Shown here in pieces: positions 7,896 to 15,970 of a DNA stretch of 64,000 bases. The stretch is from JAHFUI01 sp039931615 (lineage in GTDB: Bacteria > Acidobacteriota > Vicinamibacteria > Vicinamibacterales > CAVVIG01). How positions within the stretch are numbered: position 1 is the stretch's first letter; each line of letters starts with the position of its first letter. The stretch spans positions 1 to 64,000 of the forward strand of contig JBDTRR010000032.1 of assembly GCA_039931615.1 (NCBI GenBank), read 5' to 3'. The notes beneath the pieces were generated by a model. That model had not been told where the DNA came from and did no database searches. It worked only from the letters and a program-made list of their open reading frames with translations. Made by a program: the position numbers and the translations under genes.

Positions 7896-8099
7896 TCAGA
7901 AATACTGAACCAGCCGGGTCAGCGCGTCGTGCAGCAGGCTCAGCGCCGCCTGCCGGAGCGGCTCCGCGTCGCGCCCTTCGATCGCCATGGCGACCGTCGT
8001 CGGCGCCGTGATCAGGAGCCAGGTCGTCAGCCCGGCCGCCACCGAGGCCGCCACCGCCACCACGCCTGCCGTCGTCATCGCCAGTCCGCGTGTCGTCAT
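7896..8099 (-). CDS. Small single-span membrane protein, unknown function
   Basis: From ATG at 8099 this gives 67 residues: a hydrophobic helix (MTTAGVVAVAASVAAGLTTW), then an amphipathic tail ending RLVQYF. I do not recognise the family. It is the first gene of the minus-strand cluster that continues with two LiaF-like proteins and the LytS/LytTR pair, with a 10-base gap to the next gene, so a link to envelope sensing is plausible. A longer frame starting at 8165 adds a Pro/Arg-rich stretch with no features. Confidence 0.6.
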   Translation of the reverse strand: MTTRGLAMTTAGVVAVAASVAAGLTTWLLITAPTTVAMAIEGRDAEPLRQAALSLLHDALTRLVQYF

Positions 8100-8228
8100 A
8101 ATCACCTGCCGCGTGCCCGTGCCGTCAGGTGAAGTTACGTGAGGCCGGCGCGCCGCGATCGGCACTTTCGGCGAATACCCGCCCGCCCCCGGCGAATGGC
8201 GGCCGGGAGCGGCCGCCGCGCCGCCGCG

Positions 8229-8594
8229 TTAGCGGGCGATCAGGTAGGCGGACCACAAGCCGGCGAGTCCGAGGACGACCTGAGCGACGATATTGATGGC
8301 GGCGGCGGCGAGCTGACCGTCCCGCAGCAGCACGACAGTTTCAAAGATGTACGCAGAAAACGTCGTGAACCCGCCGAGCACGCCGACCAGCAGGAAGGCG
8401 CGGGCTTCCGGCGCCAGGACGAACCGCTGCTGCGCCGCGCCGACCACCGCGCCGAACACGACACATCCGACCAGATTGACGACGAACGTGCCGAGCGGAA
8501 AGAGGGTGCCGGACAGGCGCAGCACGAATGTGGAGAGCAGATATCGGGCGGCCGACCCGAGGGCGCCGCCAATCGCGACGAGCAGGAGATTCAC
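8229..8594 (-). CDS. crcB: Fluoride channel CrcB/FluC
   Basis: From GTG at 8594 this gives 121 residues, the normal CrcB/FluC length, with four membrane helices. Diagnostic motifs are GGALGSAARYLLS near the N-terminus, GTFVVNLVGC (the Asn that lines the pore) and GGFTTFSAYIFE. Fluc channels export fluoride as antiparallel dimers. The frame remains open to 8675, but that stretch lies inside the divergent NicO gene and is unlikely to be translated. I saw no fluoride riboswitch in the short divergent gap. Confidence 0.9.
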   Translation of the reverse strand: MNLLLVAIGGALGSAARYLLSTFVLRLSGTLFPLGTFVVNLVGCVVFGAVVGAAQQRFVLAPEARAFLLVGVLGGFTTFSAYIFETVVLLRDGQLAAAAINIVAQVVLGLAGLWSAYLIAR

Positions 8595-8595
8595 G

Positions 8596-8601
8596 TAGAA
8601 T
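8596..8601 (+). promoter_or_regulatory. -10-like hexamer TAGAAT before the NicO gene
   Basis: TAGAAT lies 21 bases before the ATG at 8623. The same hexamer type (TAGAAT or TACAAT) recurs a few bases before other starts in this window (10294, 26283, 49592, 52314 and 47412 on the minus strand), which supports it as the local -10 consensus. Confidence 0.45.
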
Positions 8602-8622
8602 GGTTCGCGAACATCCGCGATT

Positions 8623-9315
8623 ATGCCACTACTTGAACTCGTGACCAGCTCGGGCCTCGGCTCGCTGCTCGGCATGCGCCACGCGCTCGAGCCCGATCAT
8701 CTGGCTGCCGTCTCGACGCTCGTCACCGGCGAACGCAGCAGCGCCAGGGCGGCCTGGCTGGGGGCGTGCTGGGGGCTCGGACACACGCTGGCCCTCTTCT
8801 CCGCCGGCGTCGTGCTCATCGTCCTCCGCGCCGAGCTGCCGGCGTCGGCATCGGATGCGTTCGAGCTGTTGGTGGCGCTGATGCTGGTCGGGCTCGGCGT
8901 GCGGGCCATCTACTGCGCGGCGCGCCAGGGCGGCGACGGCCCGGCGCGGCTGCACCATCACGGCCGGTTGGTCCACGTACATCCGGGTGCGCCCGCCCAC
9001 GTGCACGTCGGGCGCTGGACGCTGGCGCGGCGACCTCTGTTGATCGGCGCCGTCCACGGCCTGGCCGGCAGCGGCGCACTGACCGCGCTGGTCCTGACAA
9101 CGCTGCCAACGACGGCCGCGCGCCTGACGTACATGGTGCTGTTCGGCCTCGGATCGACGGTGGGGATGGCGGCACTGTCCGGCGCACTCGGATGGCCGCT
9201 CGGCCATCTCGCCAGGCACCAGACGCTGGCCCGCGCGATCTCGCTAACGGTCGGCTGCGTGTCGACCGTGCTCGGCCTGTTCTGGGGATATCCGCTGCTC
9301 GGCCGATTGTTCTGA
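8623..9315 (+). CDS. NicO/UreH-family nickel-cobalt transporter
   Basis: This 230-residue membrane protein has six or so helices and the family's metal motif HAxxPDHLAAV (MRHALEPDHLAAVSTLV) in the first part. A His-rich cytosolic or periplasmic loop (RLHHHGRLVHVHPGAPAHVH) lies between helices 3 and 4, as in RcnA/NicO exporters and UreH. A second motif, GAVHGLAGSGALTAL, matches the mirrored half. Direction of transport (uptake versus efflux) cannot be decided from sequence. It diverges from crcB. Confidence 0.85.
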   Translation: MPLLELVTSSGLGSLLGMRHALEPDHLAAVSTLVTGERSSARAAWLGACWGLGHTLALFSAGVVLIVLRAELPASASDAFELLVALMLVGLGVRAIYCAARQGGDGPARLHHHGRLVHVHPGAPAHVHVGRWTLARRPLLIGAVHGLAGSGALTALVLTTLPTTAARLTYMVLFGLGSTVGMAALSGALGWPLGHLARHQTLARAISLTVGCVSTVLGLFWGYPLLGRLF

Positions 9316-9335
9316 GGAGTTGCGGGTCTGCCGGG

Positions 9336-9468
9336 CAGACCTGTCTGAAGGTCTGCACGACTACAGTCTACGTACGTAGTACTGGAATGCCCGTGGGCTA
9401 CTCAGCCTCTGCCGAGGCCGCCGGCACCGCGACGGGAAATCAGTCGTAGTGCAGGCCTTCAGGCCTGC
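9336..9468. repeat. Pair of inverted REP-like hairpins (BIME-like)
   Basis: Hairpin 1 (9336-9355) pairs CAGACCT with AGGTCTG; hairpin 2 (9451-9468) pairs GCAGGCCT with AGGCCTGC. Hairpin 1 is followed by GCACGACTAC and hairpin 2 is preceded by GTCGTAGTGC-like sequence, so the two are inverted copies of one element facing each other across ~95 bases. No RAYT transposase lies in this window. The element separates two convergent genes. Confidence 0.65.
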
Positions 9469-9497
9469 CGTGGCCAGCCCCCAGAGAGCACGAAGCC

Positions 9498-9533
9498 CGC
9501 GAACCCTTGATCCCAAGAGCTTCGCGGGCCCCG
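9498..9533. terminator. Hairpin between the NicO and glycine-zipper genes
   Basis: GCCCGCGAA and TTCGCGGGC form a perfect 9-bp stem around a loop of about 17 bases. There is no U-tract. It sits just after the end of the minus-strand glycine-zipper gene and could serve either strand. Confidence 0.45.
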
Positions 9534-9575
9534 TCCCGTGGCGCGCGGCTGCAAACGCGCCCCACTCAATCCGCG

Positions 9576-10154
9576 TCAGCGCTTCTTCACCTCGAACAGC
9601 GTGCCGGCGCCGCCGCCGATTGCGGCGCCGATCAATGCGCCTTTCTTGCCGCCGAAGATCGCGCCGAGACCGGCGCCGGCGGCGCCCGATCCGCCAATCA
9701 CCATCGCGGTCTGCTGCCAGTCGCGTTTCGGGCGGCGGGCCACCGACGCCGTGCGGACCCGGGGGCGAGCCGCGGCAGTCGCCACCGCCGGGCGGAACTG
9801 GCGAGCCTCGCTGACCGGATACGTCAAGGCGGCGGGTGTCATCGTGTAGCCGCCGGCGATGGCCGCGCCCACGCACTCGGCGGCGGTGGCGCCGCCGACG
9901 CTACTAATCACTGCCCGCTGGCCCGGCTCGCAGCGAAGCTGTAGTCCCGACGCCGCCGCCGATGGGATGCCCGCCCCTGCGGCGATCGACAGGTCGTCGG
10001 CCCCGATCGCCCGGACCGCGACCGGCGCGGCGCGCGCCGATTGGTCGGCGTCGATTGTCGTCACGGCGCCGGCGCGCGGACCGAGCAGTCCATAGGCGAT
10101 CAGCAGCACACCAACGGCGATGATGCCGAGCAGACTTCCGAGCAGGGTTTTCAT
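9576..10154 (-). CDS. Membrane-anchored glycine-zipper protein
   Basis: From ATG at 10154 this gives 192 residues. An N-terminal anchor or signal (MKTLLGSLLGIIAVGVLLIA) precedes an Ala-rich linker, a short segment with one Cys pair (LRCEPGQRAVI, AAECVGAAIAGGYT), and a C-terminal glycine zipper (GGSGAAGAGLGAIFGGKKG, ALIGAAIGGGAGTLF). Glycine-zipper domains occur in outer-membrane lipoproteins and envelope stress proteins. Specific function unknown. Confidence 0.75.
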   Translation of the reverse strand: MKTLLGSLLGIIAVGVLLIAYGLLGPRAGAVTTIDADQSARAAPVAVRAIGADDLSIAAGAGIPSAAASGLQLRCEPGQRAVISSVGGATAAECVGAAIAGGYTMTPAALTYPVSEARQFRPAVATAAARPRVRTASVARRPKRDWQQTAMVIGGSGAAGAGLGAIFGGKKGALIGAAIGGGAGTLFEVKKR

Positions 10155-10293
10155 GACAGCCTCCGTTCTGACCGGCATCAGACCAACTACGGTGCCAGGT
10201 CGCCCGGCCGCGTTTATCCAATCTTTTCGACAGGTCGGACCGGGCGCCTGCCGTTCAGTGTCCGCAATGCGGCTCAGCGGTAATCACCGCCGG

Positions 10294-10299
10294 TAGAAT
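10294..10299 (+). promoter_or_regulatory. -10-like TAGAAT before the PhoB-like regulator
   Basis: TAGAAT ends 9 bases before the ATG at 10309, so transcription would begin about 3 bases upstream of the start codon. This predicts an almost leaderless mRNA. Confidence 0.45.
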
Positions 10300-10308
10300 G
10301 GAAGCGCG

Positions 10309-11028
10309 ATGTCGACCCGCGTGCTGATTGTCGAAGACGACCGGGATATTGCCGACCTCGTCGCCCGCTACCTGGGCAAGGCAGGGTTCGAGACGGACGT
10401 GATCGCGTCGGGCCGCGAAGCGCTCGTCACCATTGCCGCGCACCCGCCCGACCTGCTGGTCCTCGACCTGATGCTGCCGCAGGTCGATGGCCTGGAAATC
10501 TGTCGCGCCCTGCGCAGCCACGTCAACACCAGCCACATCCCGATCATCATGCTCACCGCCCGGGCCGAGGAGTCCGATCGGATCGTCGGGCTCGAGCTCG
10601 GCGCCGACGATTACATCGCCAAACCGTTCAGCCCGAACGAGCTGGTCGCCCGCGCCCGGGCGCTGCTGCGGCGGGCCCAGCGGATCACGCCGGCGACGGC
10701 GTCAGCGATCAGTTACGGCTCGATCGTCGTCAATCCGGAGACGCACACCGTCTCGACCGGCAATCGGGACGTCTCCCTCACTGCCAAGGAATTCCTGCTG
10801 CTCGAATACCTGCTGTTGCACCGCGGCCGTGTCCTGTCGCGCGACGTCCTGCTGACCGATGTCTGGGGCTACCGTTATACAGGCGGGACGCGGACGGTCG
10901 ACGTGCACGTGCGGCGGCTGCGGGAGAAGCTGCCGCTCCTCGCCAACGCGCTGGTCACCATCAAGCAGTTCGGCTACAAGCTGACCGATCCGGCGCCGGG
11001 CGATCCACCTCGCCCGGCCGGCAGCTGA
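10309..11028 (+). CDS. OmpR/PhoB-family response regulator
   Basis: This 239-residue regulator has a receiver domain (acidic pair EDDRD, phospho-Asp in LLVLDLMLPQVDG, Lys in YIAKPFSPNEL) and a C-terminal winged helix (LTAKEFLLLEYLLLHRGRV, TRTVDVHVRRLREKL). It is followed after a single base by a PhoR-like kinase and then, convergently, by PiT and DUF47 genes. This gene order is typical of phosphate control, so a PhoB/PhoP role is likely. A second, closely similar regulator at 20429 means the division of labour is unclear. Confidence 0.9.
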   Translation: MSTRVLIVEDDRDIADLVARYLGKAGFETDVIASGREALVTIAAHPPDLLVLDLMLPQVDGLEICRALRSHVNTSHIPIIMLTARAEESDRIVGLELGADDYIAKPFSPNELVARARALLRRAQRITPATASAISYGSIVVNPETHTVSTGNRDVSLTAKEFLLLEYLLLHRGRVLSRDVLLTDVWGYRYTGGTRTVDVHVRRLREKLPLLANALVTIKQFGYKLTDPAPGDPPRPAGS

Positions 11029-11029
11029 C

Positions 11030-12796
11030 ATGGCGACCGCGAGCTTTCGCACCCAGCTGTTCCTGGCCGCGCTGTCGACCGCCGCGATCGCGCTGGCGGT
11101 GGCCGGACTGCTGTTCGGGGAATCGATGCGGATTCGCACCGACGCGCGGCTCGAGCAGACCTTGATGGCGGAAGCGAAGCTGGCCGCGGAGCTGATCGGC
11201 GGCGCCGCCGTCGTCACCGCCGGCTCCCCGCTGTCTGCCCTCGACGCCCGGGCCGACCGCATGGGCCAGCTCCTCGATGCGCGCGTCACCCTGATCGCGC
11301 CCGACGGCCGCGTCGTCGGCGATTCGGCGGAGAGCGTCGACGCGGTCGCGGCGATGGAAAACCACGCCGCCCGGCCCGAAGTGATCGGCGCGAAAACACA
11401 AGGGGTCGGGCGCGCCCGCCGGCGCAGCGACACGCTGAAGATTGACATGCTGTATGTCGCCGCGCCGGTCCAGCATCCCGAGGTGGCGTTCGTGCGGCTG
11501 GCGATGCCGCTCACCACGATCCGCCAGCAGCTGCAGCCGATCGTCAACGTCACGCTGCTGGCGCTCGGGCTGGCGCTGATCGGCTCGTCGCTGATCGCCT
11601 GGATGATCGCGGGCCGGATCGGGCGGCGGGTTCACCGCATCGCCGAAGTCGCCAGACGCTATCGCGCCGGGGATCTGCGTCCCCCGCAGCTCGGCTACGG
11701 CGACGACGAGCTGGGGATGGTGGCGCGGGCGCTGGACAGCTCGGCGCAGGAGCTCGGGCGCCGGCTGTCGGAGCAGGCGCGCGACCGCGCGCAGATGGAA
11801 GCGATCCTGGCCGGGATGATCGAAGGGGTGATCGTCGTCGATCCGCAGGGCGTCCTGCTGCTCGCCAACGACGCCGCACACCGCATGCTGCGGCTGGACG
11901 GTCTGGCCCTGGGCCGCCACTACGTCGAGACGATCCGGCATCCGGCGATCGCCGCGCTGGTGGCGACCGCCCTGGCGGGGCGGGTACCGGCCGGTCTCGA
12001 GCTCTCACCGCCCCGGGATGCTTCCCGCACGATCGTGGCGCGCGCCGCGCCGGCCTCGAGTGGTGCGCAGGGCGCCGTCCTGGTGCTGCACGACATCACC
12101 GACCTGCGCCGCTCGGACCGGATCCGGCGCGATTTCGTCGCCAACGTCTCCCACGAGCTCCGGACGCCGTTGACCGCGATTCGGGGATACGTCGAGGCGT
12201 TGTCGGAGGGCGACCTCGACGCCGCCGATCGCCAGCGCTTCCTCGCCATCGTCGCGCGCCACGCCATGCGGATGGAGCGGCTGGTCAAGGATCTGCTGCG
12301 GCTGGCCCGGCTCGACGCCGGCCAGGAGACGCTCGACATCGCGCCGGTCGATGTCGAAGGCCTGGTCCACAGCGTGGTCGGCGATCTCGCCTCGATGCTC
12401 GAGGAACGCAGCCAGCGCGTCGCCGTGACCGTGGCCGCCGACGCCGCGACACTGCCCGGCGACCCCGCCAAGCTCCACGACGTCCTGAGCAATCTGATCG
12501 CCAATGCCGCCACCTATGGACCGCCCGGGTCGACGATCGCGGTCGACGCCGCGAGGGCCGGCGCGCGCGCGGCGATTACCGTGTCGGACAGCGGGCCCGG
12601 CATTCCGGCCGAAGACCTGTCGCGGGTGTTCGAGCGCTTCTATCGCGTCGACAAGTCGCGGGCGCGTGACCCGGGTGGCACCGGACTGGGACTGTCGATC
12701 GTCAAGCACCTGGTCGAGCTGCACGGCGGCGAGGTGCGCGCCGGGAACGTTCCCGAAGGGGGCGCGCGGTTCACGGTGACGCTTCCGGCGGAGTGA
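11030..12796 (+). CDS. PhoR-like sensor histidine kinase
   Basis: This 588-residue kinase has two membrane helices (residues ~10-30 and ~168-190) flanking a ~135-residue periplasmic domain, a HAMP domain (~190-245), a PAS-like domain (ILAGMIEGVIVVDPQG), the phospho-acceptor motif VSHELRTPLTAIRG, and an HATPase domain (NLIANAATYG, DSGPGIPAEDL, GTGLGLSIVKHL). This HAMP-PAS-HisKA arrangement is that of PhoR/ResE-type sensors. The start ATG lies 1 base after the regulator's stop. In PhoR systems the kinase senses phosphate through PstB/PhoU; both are encoded at 24-26 kb. Confidence 0.9.
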   Translation: MATASFRTQLFLAALSTAAIALAVAGLLFGESMRIRTDARLEQTLMAEAKLAAELIGGAAVVTAGSPLSALDARADRMGQLLDARVTLIAPDGRVVGDSAESVDAVAAMENHAARPEVIGAKTQGVGRARRRSDTLKIDMLYVAAPVQHPEVAFVRLAMPLTTIRQQLQPIVNVTLLALGLALIGSSLIAWMIAGRIGRRVHRIAEVARRYRAGDLRPPQLGYGDDELGMVARALDSSAQELGRRLSEQARDRAQMEAILAGMIEGVIVVDPQGVLLLANDAAHRMLRLDGLALGRHYVETIRHPAIAALVATALAGRVPAGLELSPPRDASRTIVARAAPASSGAQGAVLVLHDITDLRRSDRIRRDFVANVSHELRTPLTAIRGYVEALSEGDLDAADRQRFLAIVARHAMRMERLVKDLLRLARLDAGQETLDIAPVDVEGLVHSVVGDLASMLEERSQRVAVTVAADAATLPGDPAKLHDVLSNLIANAATYGPPGSTIAVDAARAGARAAITVSDSGPGIPAEDLSRVFERFYRVDKSRARDPGGTGLGLSIVKHLVELHGGEVRAGNVPEGGARFTVTLPAE

Positions 12797-12912
12797 CTCA
12801 CCAATTCACAATTCACAATTCACAATTCACAAGGCACAGGCGAAGAGCAACAACTGCGCGCACTTCCCTCTCTTTGTAAATTGTCAATTGTAAATTGTGA
12901 ATTGGTGAGCGC
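12796..12912. repeat. Inverted AATTCAC heptad arrays between convergent genes
   Basis: The ends are exact mirror images: CTCACCAATTCACAATT on the left and AATTGTGAATTGGTGAG on the right. The left arm has four AATTCAC heptads; the right arm has degenerate AATTGTA/AATTGTC units. About 55 bases lie between them. The arms can pair into a hairpin of more than 20 bp, placed between the 3' ends of the PhoR-like kinase and the PiT gene, where it would act as a bidirectional terminator. Confidence 0.8.
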
Positions 12913-12915
12913 CGC

Positions 12916-13917
12916 TCACCTCGCGCCGGTCAGCGTCAGCAGCCGGTAGGTCAGCGCGGCGATGGTGAACGCGGCGGGGATCGTCAGCAGCCAGGCCCAG
13001 ATGATGCGGCCGGCCACCCCCCAGCGGACGGCGGACAGCCGCCGGGTCGCGCCGACGCCGACGATCGCGCCAGTGATCGCGTGGGTCGTGCTGACCGGGA
13101 CACCGAAGCCGGTGGCGATGAGCAGCGCGAAGGCGGCGCCGGTTTCGGCGGCGAACCCGCCGACCGGCTCGAGCTTGGTGATCTTCGACCCCATCGTGTG
13201 GATGATGCGCCAGCCGCCGGCCAGAGTGCCGAGGCTGATCGCCGCGTGCGCAACCATGATCACCCAGAAGGGGATGTAGAACGTCTGGATGTAGCCGGCC
13301 GCGAACAGGACGCCGGCGATGATGCCCATCGTCTTCTGGGCATCGTTGGCGCCGTGATTGAGGCTGAAGAACGCGGCGGAAACGAGCTGCAGGCGGCGGA
13401 ACCAGCGATCGACGCGTGACGGCGGCGTCCGGCGGAACAGCCAGAAGATCGCGGTCATCAGCCCGAGGCCGAACGTCAGCCCGATCAACGGCGACAACAC
13501 GATGAAGATCAGCGTCAGCGTCCAGCCGCTCGGGATGATCGCGGCGAATCCGGCTTTCGCCACCGCCGCACCCGCGTAGCCGCCGACCAGCGCGTGCGAG
13601 GAGCTGGTCGGGAGACCGTAGTACCAGGTAATGAGATCCCAGATGATGGCGCCGGTCAGCCCGCCGAGGATGACGGCGAACGAGACGACATTGATATCGA
13701 TCATCTTCGAGCCGACGGTACTGGCCACCGCGGTCCCGAAGGTGAAGGCCGCCACGAAGTTGAAGAACGCCGCCCAGATCACCGCGTGGCCGGGCGACAG
13801 CACCCGGGTCGACACGACGGTCGCAATCGAGTTGGCGGCGTCGTGGAACCCGTTGATGTAATCGAAGATCAGGGCCACCGCGATCAGGCCGGCGACCACC
13901 CAGAAGAGCGGCGTCAT
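12916..13917 (-). CDS. pit: PiT-family low-affinity phosphate transporter
   Basis: This 333-residue carrier has about ten membrane segments. The two family signatures are present: GFHDAANSIATVV in the first half and LNHGANDAQKTMG in the second, plus PVSTTHAITGAIVG near the end. PiT proteins import metal-phosphate by proton or sodium symport. The start ATG at 13917 overlaps the DUF47 stop (ATGA), so the pair is translationally coupled. With the pst operon degraded in this region, this may be the main phosphate entry route encoded here. Confidence 0.92.
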   Translation of the reverse strand: MTPLFWVVAGLIAVALIFDYINGFHDAANSIATVVSTRVLSPGHAVIWAAFFNFVAAFTFGTAVASTVGSKMIDINVVSFAVILGGLTGAIIWDLITWYYGLPTSSSHALVGGYAGAAVAKAGFAAIIPSGWTLTLIFIVLSPLIGLTFGLGLMTAIFWLFRRTPPSRVDRWFRRLQLVSAAFFSLNHGANDAQKTMGIIAGVLFAAGYIQTFYIPFWVIMVAHAAISLGTLAGGWRIIHTMGSKITKLEPVGGFAAETGAAFALLIATGFGVPVSTTHAITGAIVGVGATRRLSAVRWGVAGRIIWAWLLTIPAAFTIAALTYRLLTLTGAR

Positions 13918-14531
13918 CCGTGCTTGACCATCACACCCTCGAGCACGTTGGCGACGTCCTCGCACCGATCGGTGGCATCCTCGAGGAAGTCGAGCGCTTC
14001 CTTCCACTTCATGACCATCAGCGGATCGCGCTCGTCGTCGAACAGCCGGCTGACCGCCTGCTGGTGGACGCGGTCGGCTTCATTCTCGAGCCGGTTGATC
14101 TCGACCGCGTGGCCGAGGATGCCCTGGTGCTTCTCGAGGGCATCGAGCGCGAGCCGGACCTGGTGGGTCGACGCGGTGATGATCTGGGCCAGCTCGCGCG
14201 CGCCGAAGCGGACGGTGTCGAGCCGGTAGAGCCGGACCAGCGTCGCCGCGGCATCGATCGAATCCATCACGTCGTCGAGCGACCTCGCGAGCGAGAAGAT
14301 GTCCTCGCGGTCGAGCGGCGTCACGAACGTCCGGTTGAGGCGCTGAATGATGCCGTGCGTCAGGAAGTCGCACTTGTGCTCGACCTCCTTGATCTCGTCA
14401 GCCTTGTCCCAGAGCGGATGGCCCGGCTCGAGCATCTGCTCGAGCAGCCGGGAGCCGACCTTCAGCTCGTCGGCGAGCGCCTGAAAGTCGGTGAAGAACT
14501 TCTCCTCGCGCGGTATCAGTCGGAAGGCCAA
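13914..14531 (-). CDS. DUF47 (PhoU-like) partner of PiT
   Basis: This 205-residue all-helical protein matches the DUF47/PhoU-like family (MAFRLIPREEKFFTDFQ, CDFLTHGIIQRLNRTFVTPLDREDI, DDVMDSIDAAATLV). DUF47 proteins are almost always encoded next to PiT transporters, and in Sinorhizobium the orthologue (orfA) acts with pit. It overlaps the PiT start by 4 bases. It is distinct from the true PhoU at 25453. Confidence 0.9.
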   Translation of the reverse strand: MAFRLIPREEKFFTDFQALADELKVGSRLLEQMLEPGHPLWDKADEIKEVEHKCDFLTHGIIQRLNRTFVTPLDREDIFSLARSLDDVMDSIDAAATLVRLYRLDTVRFGARELAQIITASTHQVRLALDALEKHQGILGHAVEINRLENEADRVHQQAVSRLFDDERDPLMVMKWKEALDFLEDATDRCEDVANVLEGVMVKHG

Positions 14532-14626
14532 TCGGGATCATCCTTGCAGCCGTATTCTGGCGAACGGCGGAGTAGCCGTGTGCTCGCGGACGGCTCGACC
14601 AGAGCCGTAGGAGTGTAGCAGATTCT

Positions 14627-14648
14627 GTTTACACGGCTGTTACACGCA
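14627..14648 (+). promoter_or_regulatory. Pho-box-like 11-bp direct repeat upstream of glgC
   Basis: GTTTACACGGC and TGTTACACGCA are tandem units phased at exactly 11 bp, sharing T-N-ACACG. They lie 27 bases before the glgC start. The unit resembles the repeats before the TonB receptor (15971) and phoB (20359). PhoB sites are typically 11-bp phased direct repeats; assignment here is inferred from spacing and context. Confidence 0.45.
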
Positions 14649-14674
14649 ATGCCGGCGGTGTACCATGCGCAACC

Positions 14675-15949
14675 GTGAACAACGAAGTCCTCGCGCTCAT
14701 CCTCGGCGGCGGTCAGGGCACCCGGCTGTTTCCCCTGACCCAGCACCGTTCCAAGCCGGCGGTGCCGATTGCCGGACAATACCGCCTGATCGACATTCCG
14801 GTCAGCAACTGCCTGCACGCCGAGTTCCGCCGCATCTTCGTCCTGACGCAGTTCAACTCGGCCTCGCTCAACCGGCACATCGCGCAGACCTACCGCATGG
14901 ATCTGTTCAGCCACGGCTTCGTCGAGATCCTGGCGGCCGAGCAGACGCCCGACAACTCGAACTGGTTCCAGGGGACGGCGGATGCGGTGCGCCAGGCGGC
15001 GCGCCACATCGCCCGCCACGATGCCGACTATTACCTGATTCTCGCCGGCGACCATCTCTACCGGATGGATTTCCGGGATCTCGTCGACGCGCACGTCGAT
15101 CGCAAGGCCGACATCACCATCGCCGCGCAGGCGGTGACGGCCGACGATGCCACCGCGATGGGGATCTTCCGATTCGATCGCAAGGGCCAGATCGTCGCGT
15201 TCGAGGAGAAGCCCGATGCCGGGCGGCTGGCGGAGATTGGCCGGAGCCTGCCCACAGGCTCGACCTTCGCCCCGAACGGTCCGGACAAGCCGTTCATCGC
15301 CTCGATGGGCATCTACGTCTTCTCGCGCGATGTCCTGCTCGACATGCTGGCGCAGGGCAGCGCCAAGGACTTCGGCCGCGAGCTGATCCCATCGGCGCTC
15401 GGGCGTTACCGCGTCAGCTCCTACCTGTTCCGCGGCTACTGGGCCGATGTCGGCACGATCGATTCGTTCTACCAGGCGAACATCCTGCTGACCCGTCCCG
15501 GCGCGAAGTTCAGCTTCTACGATCCGCACCGGCCGATCTACACCCATCCGCGGTTTCTGCCCGGCTCTCGCTTCGGCGACTGCACCGTCCGTCAGGCGAT
15601 TGTCGCCGAGGGCTGCTTTCTCGACCGCTGCCGGATCGAGGAATCGGTGGTCGGCATCCGGACCACGATCCAGCCCGGCGCCGTGGTCCGGCGCTCGGTG
15701 CTGCTTGGCGCCGACTACTTCGAGGCCGACGATGCCGCGCCGGCGCGCGGCGACGCGCCGCGCCTCGGGGTCGGCCGCGACGTCGTGCTCGATCGCGTCA
15801 TCGTCGACAAGAACGCCCGCATCGGCGACGGCGCCCGCCTCGTCAACGAGGCCGGCATCACCCACGCCGACGGCCCCGGCTATGTGATCCGCAACGGGTT
15901 CGTCATCGTGCCGAAGGATGGGGTTATTGCGCCGGGCACGGTGGTGTAG
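14675..15949 (+). CDS. glgC: Glucose-1-phosphate adenylyltransferase
   Basis: This 424-residue enzyme makes ADP-glucose from glucose-1-phosphate and ATP, the committed step of bacterial glycogen synthesis. The N-terminal nucleotidyltransferase domain carries LILGGGQGTRLFPLT, SKPAVPIAGQYRLIDIP, ILAGDHLYRMD and AFEEKPD; the C-terminal ~120 residues form a left-handed beta-helix (DCTVRQAIVAEGCFLDRCRI, repeated turns). Length is typical. It stands alone: no glgA or glgB is nearby. A Pho-box-like repeat upstream could couple storage to phosphate. Confidence 0.95.
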   Translation: MNNEVLALILGGGQGTRLFPLTQHRSKPAVPIAGQYRLIDIPVSNCLHAEFRRIFVLTQFNSASLNRHIAQTYRMDLFSHGFVEILAAEQTPDNSNWFQGTADAVRQAARHIARHDADYYLILAGDHLYRMDFRDLVDAHVDRKADITIAAQAVTADDATAMGIFRFDRKGQIVAFEEKPDAGRLAEIGRSLPTGSTFAPNGPDKPFIASMGIYVFSRDVLLDMLAQGSAKDFGRELIPSALGRYRVSSYLFRGYWADVGTIDSFYQANILLTRPGAKFSFYDPHRPIYTHPRFLPGSRFGDCTVRQAIVAEGCFLDRCRIEESVVGIRTTIQPGAVVRRSVLLGADYFEADDAAPARGDAPRLGVGRDVVLDRVIVDKNARIGDGARLVNEAGITHADGPGYVIRNGFVIVPKDGVIAPGTVV

Positions 15950-15970
15950 CTTTGAAAGCTGGCGGCCTTT

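Noticed and set aside
8595..8622. A fluoride riboswitch before crcB
   Set aside because: The divergent gap is under 30 bases and shows no pseudoknot-like conserved elements.
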